Shown here: in pieces, positions 1-5,291 of the stretch
How positions within the stretch are numbered: position 1 is the stretch's first letter
Layout of the letters: each line of letters starts with the position of its first letter
Source: Comamonadaceae bacterium
GTDB lineage: Bacteria; Pseudomonadota; Gammaproteobacteria; Burkholderiales; Burkholderiaceae_C
Length of the DNA stretch: 5,291 bases
Assembly (NCBI GenBank): GCA_947454695.1
Contig: CANGMW010000193.1
Span: forward strand, 1-5,291
Reading direction: 5' to 3'
Notes under the pieces: generated by a model
Seen by the model: only the letters and a program-made list of their open reading frames with translations
Database searches by the model: none
What the model was told of the DNA's origin: nothing
Translations under genes and position numbers: made by a program

Positions 1-1650
1 CTCATCAACAACGGCGTGAAGTTTGACGTCAAGCCGCGCGAAGAAAGCTCCCTGCTCATGACCTTGTTGGTCAGCTGGGGCCCGATGCTCTTGCTCATTG
101 GTCTGTGGATTTATTTCATGCGCCAGATGCAAGGTGGTGGCAAGGGCGGCGCCTTCAGCTTTGGTAAGTCCAAGGCGCGCTTGCTCGATGAGAACGCCAA
201 CCAAGTGACCTTTGCCGATGTGGCTGGTTGCGATGAAGCCAAGGAAGAGGTCAAGGAGGTCGTGGACTTCCTCAAGGACCCGCAAAAATTCCAAAAACTG
301 GGCGGCCGCATTCCACGCGGCCTGCTGCTGGTCGGGCCCCCGGGCACCGGCAAAACTTTGCTTGCCAAAGGCATTGCCGGTGAAGCCAAGGTGCCGTTCT
401 TCAGCATTTCGGGTTCTGATTTCGTGGAAATGTTCGTCGGCGTCGGGGCCTCCCGCGTGCGCGACATGTTCGAGAACGCCAAGAAAAATGCACCCTGCAT
501 CATCTTCATCGACGAGATCGACGCTGTCGGTCGCCAACGTGGCGCAGGCCTGGGCGGCGGCAATGATGAGCGGGAGCAGACGCTCAATCAGATGCTGGTC
601 GAGATGGATGGGTTCGAGACCAATCTGGGTGTGATCGTGGTCGCAGCGACCAACCGCCCCGACATTCTGGACGCGGCCTTGCTGCGCCCGGGACGTTTTG
701 ACCGACAAGTTTATGTGACGCTGCCTGACATTCGTGGTCGCGAACAAATTCTCAATGTGCACATGCGCAAGATCCCAATCGGCCAGGATGTGGCCCCTGG
801 CGTCATCGCGCGTGGCACGCCGGGCATGAGTGGTGCGGACTTGGCCAACTTGTGCAACGAAGCCGCCCTGATGGCTGCACGCCGCAATGCGCGTGTGGTG
901 GAGATGCAGGACTTTGAGAAAGCCAAAGACAAAATCCTCATGGGCCCGGAGCGCAAGAGCATGGTCATGCCCGAGGACGAGCGTCGCAACACGGCTTACC
1001 ATGAAGCAGGACACGCCTTGATCGGCAAACTGTTGCCCAAGTGCGACCCGGTGCACAAAGTCACCATCATTCCGCGCGGTCGCGCGCTTGGGGTGACGAT
1101 GAGCCTGCCGGAAAAAGACCGCTATTCTTATGACAGCGAATACATGCTCAACCAGATCAGCATGTTGTTTGGTGGTCGCATCGCCGAAGAAGTGTTCATG
1201 CACCAGATGACCACCGGCGCCTCCAACGACTTTGAGCGCGCCACCCACATCGCGCGCGACATGGTGACCCGCTACGGCATGACCGACGCGCTGGGCCCCA
1301 TGGTCTATGCCGAGAATGAAGGCGAAGTGTTCCTGGGCCGCTCGGTCACCAAGACCACCAATATGAGCGAGCAGACCATGCAAAAAGTCGACATGGAAGT
1401 GCGTCGCATCATCGACCAGCAGTACGCCCAGGCGCGCAAGCTCATTGAAGACAACAGCGACAAGATGCACGCCATGGCCAAAGCCTTGCTGGAGTGGGAA
1501 ACCATCGACAGCGACCAGATCAACGACATCATGGCCGGCAAAGTGCCGCAACCGCCCAAAGACTGGGTGCCGCGCACCACGGGCTCTGACGGTGGTGGCG
1601 CGGGCGGGACACCGGCCATCACGCCGGACCCCACGCCATCGGCCGCCTGA
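1..1650 (+). CDS. ftsH: ATP-dependent zinc metalloprotease FtsH (5'-truncated by window edge)
   Basis: FtsH is a hexameric inner-membrane AAA+ protease that unfolds and degrades misassembled membrane proteins and some soluble regulators (in E. coli LpxC and sigma-32). The frame is open from base 1, with 549 residues visible. Visible residues 18-39 are hydrophobic and fit the second transmembrane helix. Then come Walker A GPPGTGKT (112-119, bases 334-357), the pore motif FVGVGA (from 145), Walker B IIFIDEID (167-174), the second region of homology with ATNRP and RPGRFDR (217-235), and the peptidase M41 zinc site HEAGH (334-338, bases 1000-1014). The likely third zinc ligand is Asp410 in TGASND. 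All catalytic residues are intact. Comparison with E. coli numbering suggests about 80 residues are missing, including the first membrane helix and most of the periplasmic domain. GTG at base 16 is an internal valine, not the start. The C-terminal tail is Gly/Pro/Thr-rich low complexity. A terminator follows 15 bases after the stop. Confidence 0.97.
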   Translation, partial: LINNGVKFDVKPREESSLLMTLLVSWGPMLLLIGLWIYFMRQMQGGGKGGAFSFGKSKARLLDENANQVTFADVAGCDEAKEEVKEVVDFLKDPQKFQKLGGRIPRGLLLVGPPGTGKTLLAKGIAGEAKVPFFSISGSDFVEMFVGVGASRVRDMFENAKKNAPCIIFIDEIDAVGRQRGAGLGGGNDEREQTLNQMLVEMDGFETNLGVIVVAATNRPDILDAALLRPGRFDRQVYVTLPDIRGREQILNVHMRKIPIGQDVAPGVIARGTPGMSGADLANLCNEAALMAARRNARVVEMQDFEKAKDKILMGPERKSMVMPEDERRNTAYHEAGHALIGKLLPKCDPVHKVTIIPRGRALGVTMSLPEKDRYSYDSEYMLNQISMLFGGRIAEEVFMHQMTTGASNDFERATHIARDMVTRYGMTDALGPMVYAENEGEVFLGRSVTKTTNMSEQTMQKVDMEVRRIIDQQYAQARKLIEDNSDKMHAMAKALLEWETIDSDQINDIMAGKVPQPPKDWVPRTTGSDGGGAGGTPAITPDPTPSAA

Positions 1651-1665
1651 TTCAGGCTTGGTTGT

Positions 1666-1689
1666 AACGGGGCCCTGTGCCCCGTTTTT
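1666..1689 (+). terminator. Intrinsic terminator between ftsH and folP
   Basis: A perfect 8-bp stem, AACGGGGC (1666-1673) with GCCCCGTT (1679-1686), encloses the 5-base loop CCTGT. It runs into a T tract (1685-1689, the first two Ts being in the stem). This is the classic rho-independent form: GC-rich stem, short loop and T run. It begins 15 bases after the ftsH stop and ends 21 bases before the folP ATG. It should end much of the ftsH transcription. Because folP starts so soon afterwards, it may instead act as a partial terminator that lowers, without abolishing, folP-glmM transcription. The short T run (five Ts, then C) fits incomplete termination. Confidence 0.8.
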
Positions 1690-1710
1690 CATGTTGGACC
1701 GACAAGCCCC

Positions 1711-2613
1711 ATGCATTGGCAAACCACACGTTTTGACATCGACTTGACCCGCCCCAAGGTCATGGGCATTGTCAATGTCACACCCGACTCGTTTTCAGAC
1801 GGCGCCCAGCATGCCGCGCCCAACGAGGCGCTGGCGCATGCCCAGCAACTGCTGCGCGAAGGCGCGGACCTGCTGGATATCGGCGGCGAATCGACCCGTC
1901 CGGGTGCCGTGCCCCTGTCCGCACACGAGGAGCTGGCGCGTTTGATGCCGGTTGTGCAGGAGGTGGTTCACTGGAATGTGCCGATCTCCATCGACACCTA
2001 CAAGCCCGAGGTGATGCAGGCGGTGCTCGACGCCGGGGCGGACATCATCAACGACGTTTGGGCGCTTCGGTGGCGCAGTGGCCCCGCAGGATTAGCAGGA
2101 CAAGACGTGATCGCCCGGCACCCGCGCTGTGGCGTGTGCCTCATGCACATGCATGGCGAGCCGCGCACGATGCAGCTCTCGCCTATGACGGGAGATGTGC
2201 TGGCGCAGGTGGGGGCTTTTTTGTCGGAAGAAGTGCAGCACTTGCGCGCCTTGGGCGTAGCAAGCGAGCGCATCGCGCTGGACCCGGGCATTGGCTTTGG
2301 CAAAACGGTGGCGCAGAACTTTGATTTGCTGGCAAGACAGTCCGAATTGCTGGCCTTGGGCTACCCTTTGCTGGTGGGTTGGTCGCGTAAGTCCTCCCTG
2401 GCGCAGGTGGCGGCTTTGCCCGGCGGCGTCGCCTGCCCGCCGGGTCAACACGAACGCATGGTGCCCAGTGTGGCGGCGGCCTTGCTGGCAGTGACGCGTG
2501 GCGCGAGCATGGTGCGGGTGCATGATGTGAAGGAAACGGTTCAAGCCTTGAAGGTGCTCGATGCTATAAAGCACCATCCGCAACAGCGGGACAACATGAC
2601 AGGCACAGCATGA
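1711..2613 (+). CDS. folP: Dihydropteroate synthase
   Basis: FolP condenses 6-hydroxymethyl-7,8-dihydropterin diphosphate with p-aminobenzoate to give dihydropteroate. It acts in the cytosolic folate pathway and is the sulfonamide target. The 300-residue protein shows the family motifs in TIM-barrel order: NVTPDSFSDG (22-31), DIGGESTRPGA (56-66), SIDT (93-96), INDV (113-116), CLMHMHGEP (143-151), DPGIGFGK (191-198), GWSRKSS (223-229) and VRVHDVKET (268-276). Expected substrate-binding residues are present: Asn22, Arg63, Asp95, Asn114, Asp191, Lys227, Arg269 and His271. Phe28 and Pro64, sites often altered in sulfonamide-resistant enzymes, are wild type, so a sulfonamide-sensitive enzyme is inferred. 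ATG 1711 is chosen because the N-terminal residues resemble those of relatives, and the next in-frame ATG (1762, Met18) would leave almost nothing before the pterin-binding loop. No strong Shine-Dalgarno precedes it. Segments 120-133 and 236-246 look like slightly enlarged loops. glmM follows after 13 bases. Confidence 0.96.
   Translation: MHWQTTRFDIDLTRPKVMGIVNVTPDSFSDGAQHAAPNEALAHAQQLLREGADLLDIGGESTRPGAVPLSAHEELARLMPVVQEVVHWNVPISIDTYKPEVMQAVLDAGADIINDVWALRWRSGPAGLAGQDVIARHPRCGVCLMHMHGEPRTMQLSPMTGDVLAQVGAFLSEEVQHLRALGVASERIALDPGIGFGKTVAQNFDLLARQSELLALGYPLLVGWSRKSSLAQVAALPGGVACPPGQHERMVPSVAAALLAVTRGASMVRVHDVKETVQALKVLDAIKHHPQQRDNMTGTA
2419..2444 (+). repeat. GC-rich inverted repeat inside folP
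   Basis: CCCGGCGG (2419-2426) and its exact reverse complement CCGCCGGG (2437-2444) flank a 10-base spacer. They encode the Pro/Gly-rich loop around folP residues 237-245, after the SRKS motif. The hairpin could form in mRNA or single-stranded DNA, but no T run follows, so it is not a standard terminator. It may simply reflect GC-rich codons for Pro-Gly-Gly and Pro-Pro-Gly. Confidence 0.5.
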
Positions 2614-2623
2614 CAGGGACAGC
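2596..2623 (+). repeat. 14-bp tandem direct repeat at the folP/glmM junction
   Basis: ATGACAGGCACAGC (2596-2609) is followed directly by ATGACAGGGACAGC (2610-2623), identical at 13 of 14 positions. The first copy codes for the last folP residues (Met-Thr-Gly-Thr, then part of Ala). The second copy contains the folP TGA stop (2611-2613) and the AGGGA Shine-Dalgarno of glmM. The single difference (C to G) is what changes AGGCA to AGGGA. It looks like a local slippage duplication. Confidence 0.8.
2615..2619 (+). promoter_or_regulatory. Shine-Dalgarno of glmM
   Basis: AGGGA lies 7 bases before ATG 2627, a near-ideal spacing, and overlaps the end of the folP frame by none of its coding bases. It fixes the glmM start and lies in the second copy of the 14-bp tandem repeat. 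No promoter is apparent in the 13-base gap, so folP and glmM are probably co-transcribed. Confidence 0.75.
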
Positions 2624-2626
2624 AGC

Positions 2627-3955
2627 ATGAGCAGACGGTATTTTGGAACGGATGGCATTCGCGGCACGGTGGGGCAGGCCCCCATCACGCCCGACTTTGT
2701 GCTGCGCCTGGCCCATGCCGTGGGTCGCGTGCTCAAACAAAGCGAAGCCCGCCCCACGGTGCTGATTGGTAAGGACACCCGAATTTCCGGCTACATGCTG
2801 GAGAGCGCACTGGAATCCGGCTTCAACTCGGCCGGTGTGGATGTGGTTTTGCTGGGGCCTTTGCCCACGCCGGGCGTGGCCTACCTCACGCGTGCGCAAC
2901 GCGCCTCGCTGGGCGTGGTGATCAGCGCCAGCCATAACGCTTATCCGGACAACGGCATCAAGTTTTTCAGCGCACAAGGCACCAAACTGAGCGACGCCTG
3001 GGAGGCCACTGTGGAGTCGGTGGTGGATGAGCCGCCGGTCTGGGTGGATTCGGCCGCCTTGGGCAAAGCGCGTCGTTTGGACGATGCTGCAGGTCGCTAC
3101 ATTGAATTCTGCAAGAGCACGTTTGCAACCGATCTCACGCTCAAGGGCATGAAGCTGGTGGTGGATGCGGCGCACGGCGCGGCCTATCAAATCGCCCCCA
3201 AGGTGTTCCACGAATTGGGCGCCGAGGTCATTGCCATTGGTTGTGCCCCCGATGGCCTGAACATCAACCATGAGGTGGGGGCCACGCACCCGCAAGCGCT
3301 GATCGACGCGGTCAAGTTTCACAAAGCTGATTTCGGCATTGCCTTGGATGGCGACGCCGATCGTTTGCTGATGGTGGATGCCAGCGGGCGTCTGTACAAC
3401 GGCGACGAGCTGCTGTACCTGATGGTGGACGACCGGCTGGGGCGCGATGAAAACGTGCCCGGCGTAGTGGGTACGCTGATGACCAATATGGCGGTGGAGT
3501 TGGCGCTCAAGGCGCGCGGTGTTCCTTTCGTGCGTGCCAAGGTGGGCGACCGCTATGTGCTGGAGGAATTGACTCGCCACCATTGGTTGCTGGGCGGCGA
3601 AGGCTCCGGGCATTTGTTGGCGCTGGACAAACACACCACGGGCGATGGGCTGATCTCTGCGCTGCAAGTTCTGCAGACCTGTGTACGCAGTGACAAAACC
3701 ATGGCGCAATTGCTCAGCAGCGTGACGCTGTTTCCGCAAACCCTGATCAACGTGCGGCTCCAACCCGGCCAGGATTGGCAAAGCAATGCCGCTTTGAAGC
3801 AAGCCATCGCGGCGGTTGAGCAAGAGCTGGGGCAAACCGGGCGGGTACTGATCCGCGCCAGCGGCACCGAGCCCTTGGTGCGTGTGATGGTGGAAGCCCG
3901 CGATGCTAGCCAAGCGCAGGCTTGTGCCCAGCGCATGGCCCAAACATTGGCCTGA
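2627..3955 (+). CDS. glmM: Phosphoglucosamine mutase
   Basis: GlmM converts glucosamine-6-phosphate to glucosamine-1-phosphate, the step before GlmU in cytosolic UDP-GlcNAc synthesis for peptidoglycan and LPS. The protein has 442 residues, about the usual length (E. coli about 445), and opens with the typical YFGTDGIRG (5-13). The phosphoserine loop ISASHN (99-104) puts the catalytic serine at Ser102. The magnesium loop DGDADR gives Asp241, Asp243 and Asp245, at the positions expected from the E. coli enzyme. The sugar-binding loop GGEGSGH is at 323-329, and the phosphate-binding loop RASGTEPLVR at 410-419. All four alpha-D-phosphohexomutase domains are therefore represented and apparently functional. 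The residue after SHN is Ala105 where many relatives have Pro; this position varies in the family. The enzyme is expected to be activated by phosphorylation of Ser102. The start is fixed by the AGGGA site and by the conserved N-terminus. The reverse-strand frame across this gene is a shadow. Confidence 0.97.
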   Translation: MSRRYFGTDGIRGTVGQAPITPDFVLRLAHAVGRVLKQSEARPTVLIGKDTRISGYMLESALESGFNSAGVDVVLLGPLPTPGVAYLTRAQRASLGVVISASHNAYPDNGIKFFSAQGTKLSDAWEATVESVVDEPPVWVDSAALGKARRLDDAAGRYIEFCKSTFATDLTLKGMKLVVDAAHGAAYQIAPKVFHELGAEVIAIGCAPDGLNINHEVGATHPQALIDAVKFHKADFGIALDGDADRLLMVDASGRLYNGDELLYLMVDDRLGRDENVPGVVGTLMTNMAVELALKARGVPFVRAKVGDRYVLEELTRHHWLLGGEGSGHLLALDKHTTGDGLISALQVLQTCVRSDKTMAQLLSSVTLFPQTLINVRLQPGQDWQSNAALKQAIAAVEQELGQTGRVLIRASGTEPLVRVMVEARDASQAQACAQRMAQTLA

Positions 3956-3992
3956 CCCTCACCGCTTTCGCACCAGGCCCACAGATCAGGGG

Positions 3993-4018
3993 GCGCTGGC
4001 CGGCTTCACGCCAAGCGC
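3993..4018 (+). terminator. GC-rich hairpin downstream of glmM, possible weak terminator
   Basis: GCGCTGGC (3993-4000) pairs with GCCAAGCGC (4010-4018) through eight base pairs if one A bulges out, with a 9-base loop. The following bases, GTCTTTC, hold only a poor T run. It lies 37 bases after the glmM stop and just before the Pho box, a sensible place for a terminator separating the housekeeping block from phoX. The bulge and missing T tract make this uncertain. Confidence 0.35.
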
Positions 4019-4020
4019 GT

Positions 4021-4060
4021 CTTTCACCGATTTGTCATCTTTTCGCCATGAAGACGTCAT
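4021..4060 (+). promoter_or_regulatory. Pho box: four phased PhoB half-sites upstream of phoX
   Basis: Four heptamers start at 4021, 4032, 4043 and 4054, exactly 11 bases apart with 4-base spacers: CTTTCAC, TTGTCAT, TCGCCAT and ACGTCAT. The known Pho-box unit is CTGTCAT or CTGTCAC, repeated every 11 bases with an AT-rich 4-base linker. The first two units match at 6 of 7 positions, the fourth at 5 and the third at 4. The site lies 48 bases upstream of a gene encoding a PhoX phosphatase, a classic Pho-regulon member. I infer activation by phosphorylated PhoB when phosphate is scarce. The box should replace the -35 element, as in other PhoB-dependent promoters. Confidence 0.78.
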
Positions 4061-4070
4061 GCTGCGATTT

Positions 4071-4076
4071 CAGAAT
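4071..4076 (+). promoter_or_regulatory. Candidate -10 element of the phoX promoter
   Basis: CAGAAT matches TATAAT at 4 of 6 positions and begins 10 bases after the last Pho-box unit, about where PhoB-activated sigma-70 promoters have their -10. Transcription would start near 4083, giving a leader of roughly 25 bases. The assignment rests mainly on this spacing, since the hexamer is weak. A weak -10 is expected at an activator-dependent promoter. Confidence 0.45.
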
Positions 4077-4096
4077 CACCCCCATCAACAAGGTAT

Positions 4097-4102
4097 GGGG
4101 AG
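4097..4102 (+). promoter_or_regulatory. Shine-Dalgarno that sets the phoX start
   Basis: GGGGAG ends 6 bases before ATG 4109, the usual spacing. It favours 4109 over the in-frame ATG 4115, which would be 12 bases away. The ATG at 4095 is in another frame. Confidence 0.7.
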
Positions 4103-4108
4103 TTTTTC

Positions 4109-5291
4109 ATGGGCATGGGTTTTGGCGGTGTGTACGATAACCCCGATGGGGTCAATGTCAGCAACAATCCTGAGCTGCCCCTGCCTGACGCCTCGCGCCG
4201 GCAAGTCTTCAAATGCACGGGCGCGGCGGTGGCCTTGCTGGTGGGCTCTCATGCCTGGGGCGCGATTGGGCACGACAACAAACCTTTGGGATTCACGTCG
4301 GTGCCAGTGTCGGCCAACGACACGCTGGTGGTGCCGCCCGAGTACGAAGCGCAGGTGCTGTTTCGCTGGGGTGACCCGGTCGGTGCCCAAGCGGGCAGCC
4401 CGGCCTTCCTGACCGACGCGTCCAACAGCTGGCAGGAACAGACCCTGCAAGCCGGCATGCACCACGACGGCATGTCATTTTTCCCCATCGATGGCAATCC
4501 GCGTCATGGCCTTTTAGCCATTAACCATGAGTACACGGATGATGGCTTGTTGCACCCCGATGGCATGCAAAACTGGTCGCTCGACAAGGTGCGCAAATCC
4601 CAGGCCGCCCATGGGGTGAGCGTGATTGAGGTGATCGAGCGTGCGGGCCAGTGGCGCGTCATGCCCAACTCCCGGTTTGCCCGCCGCATCACCGGTTTCA
4701 CGCCGATTCAAATCGAAGGTCCGGCACGAGGCCACCCACTTTTGAAAACTGCGGCTGATGCAACTGGCGCGCGGGTCTTGGGCACACTCAACAACTGCGC
4801 CGCCGGCAAGACCCCGTGGGGCACGTACCTCACTTGCGAAGAAAACTGGAACGGTTATTTTTCAACCGGCGATAAACCGACGGCCTTGGAGCAGCGCTAT
4901 GGCATGCGGTCTCAGGGTTGGGGCTACCGCTGGCACAGTTTTGACGCGCGCTTTGATGCCAGCCTTCACCCCAACGAGGCCCATCGCTTCGGCTGGGTGG
5001 TCGAGATCGATCCCATGGACCCGATGCAAACGCCGGTGAAACGCACCGCCTTGGGTCGCTTCAAACATGAAGGAGCCAGCACCACGCTGAGCGCGGACGG
5101 CCGTGCGGTGGTCTATATGGGCGACGACGAGCGCTTTGAGTACATCTACAAATTTGTTTCGCGCGACAAAGTGCAAGCGGGCGGCTACCAAGCCAATCGC
5201 GAGCTGCTCAACCATGGCACCTTGTACGTGGCACGCTTTGACGCCGACGGGACGGGACATTGGCTTGCCTTGGTCCATGGGGAGCAAGGTC
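4109..5291 (+). CDS. phoX: PhoX-family (DUF839) alkaline phosphatase, 3'-truncated by window edge
   Basis: PhoX enzymes are exported, monomeric, calcium- and iron-dependent phosphatases that free phosphate from organic phosphoesters. The frame runs from ATG 4109 to the window end without a stop. It shows 394 residues of a family usually about 600-700 long, so roughly the last third is missing. The N-terminus has a hydrophilic stretch, the twin-arginine motif SRRQVFK (29-35), a hydrophobic run (about 36-46) and a plausible cleavage site after Ser-His-Ala (47-49). This suggests Tat export of a folded metalloenzyme. Family motifs follow: HHDGMSFFP (118-126), LLAINHEY (135-142), WGTYLTCEENWNGYF (237-251), RFKHEGAS (317-324) and VYMGDDERFEYIYKFV (335-350). 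From memory, the Cys of CEEN (Cys243 here) and nearby acidic residues bind the metal cluster in characterised PhoX. The Tat motif has Val-Phe where Phe-Leu is commonest, which is tolerated. The upstream Pho box supports phosphate-starvation control. Individual DUF839 members can differ in substrate, so the exact specificity is not shown. Confidence 0.92.
   Translation, partial: MGMGFGGVYDNPDGVNVSNNPELPLPDASRRQVFKCTGAAVALLVGSHAWGAIGHDNKPLGFTSVPVSANDTLVVPPEYEAQVLFRWGDPVGAQAGSPAFLTDASNSWQEQTLQAGMHHDGMSFFPIDGNPRHGLLAINHEYTDDGLLHPDGMQNWSLDKVRKSQAAHGVSVIEVIERAGQWRVMPNSRFARRITGFTPIQIEGPARGHPLLKTAADATGARVLGTLNNCAAGKTPWGTYLTCEENWNGYFSTGDKPTALEQRYGMRSQGWGYRWHSFDARFDASLHPNEAHRFGWVVEIDPMDPMQTPVKRTALGRFKHEGASTTLSADGRAVVYMGDDERFEYIYKFVSRDKVQAGGYQANRELLNHGTLYVARFDADGTGHWLALVHGEQG

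Noticed and set aside
16..18. GTG as the start codon of ftsH
   Set aside because: The frame is open to base 1, and the residues before it continue the expected FtsH sequence. The gene is cut by the window edge, and this codon is an internal valine.
1691..1747. Possible 18-codon upstream frame overlapping the folP start
   Set aside because: It has no Shine-Dalgarno, follows directly on the terminator T run, and its sequence is simply folP coding sequence read in another frame.
2092..2778. 228-codon reverse-strand frame across folP and the glmM start
   Set aside because: It is antisense to two clear genes, with no recognisable motif and a biased composition.
2564..3943. 459-codon open frame on the reverse strand across glmM
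   Set aside because: It lies opposite an intact, motif-complete glmM. Its protein is rich in His, Gln and Arg, with no recognisable domain. This is a common artefact of GC-rich codon bias.
4048..4140. Small 30-codon frame starting inside the Pho box
   Set aside because: Its ATG lies within the PhoB site, so it would be upstream of the inferred transcription start. It has no Shine-Dalgarno and ends inside phoX.
3903..4412. 169-codon forward frame spanning the glmM end, the Pho box and the phoX start
   Set aside because: It overlaps both real genes in another frame, has no family resemblance, and would run through the promoter region.
1..5291. Search for CRISPR arrays, tRNA or rRNA genes, insertion sequences, toxin-antitoxin or defence genes
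   Set aside because: No repeat-spacer pattern, RNA-gene signature, transposase motif or terminal inverted repeats were seen. Nearly all the DNA is accounted for by four housekeeping or phosphate genes.

Overview
The window holds ordinary chromosomal DNA of a GC-rich Gram-negative bacterium. The proteins read like those of Betaproteobacteria, order Burkholderiales, most likely a Comamonadaceae relative. That placement rests on remembered protein sequence and the ftsH-folP-glmM gene order, not on a search. All real genes lie on the + strand, and both end genes are cut by the window edges.

Layout: (1) 1-1650, the 3' six-sevenths of ftsH, the membrane AAA+ zinc protease, lacking about 80 N-terminal residues. 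(2) 1651-1710, a short gap carrying a clear intrinsic terminator hairpin. (3) 1711-2613, folP, dihydropteroate synthase. (4) 2627-3955, glmM, phosphoglucosamine mutase, 13 bases after folP and preceded by a good Shine-Dalgarno that lies in a 14-bp tandem repeat. (5) 3956-4108, an intergenic region with a GC-rich hairpin, then four heptamers at exact 11-base spacing that look like a PhoB-binding Pho box, a weak -10 and a Shine-Dalgarno. (6) 4109-5291, the 5' two-thirds of a PhoX-type (DUF839) alkaline phosphatase gene with a twin-arginine signal peptide, running off the right edge.

How the genes relate: ftsH, folP and glmM form a housekeeping block (membrane-protein quality control, folate synthesis, and UDP-GlcNAc precursor supply for peptidoglycan and LPS). 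The block recurs in many proteobacteria. phoX is a separate, probably phosphate-starvation-induced unit in the same orientation; its exported product would release phosphate from organic esters outside the cytoplasm.

I found no sign of a new multi-gene system, mobile element, CRISPR array or RNA gene. The points most worth a second look are regulatory: the four-unit Pho box, the terminator standing directly between ftsH and folP with little room for a new promoter, and the tandem repeat that supplies both the folP stop codon and the glmM ribosome-binding site.
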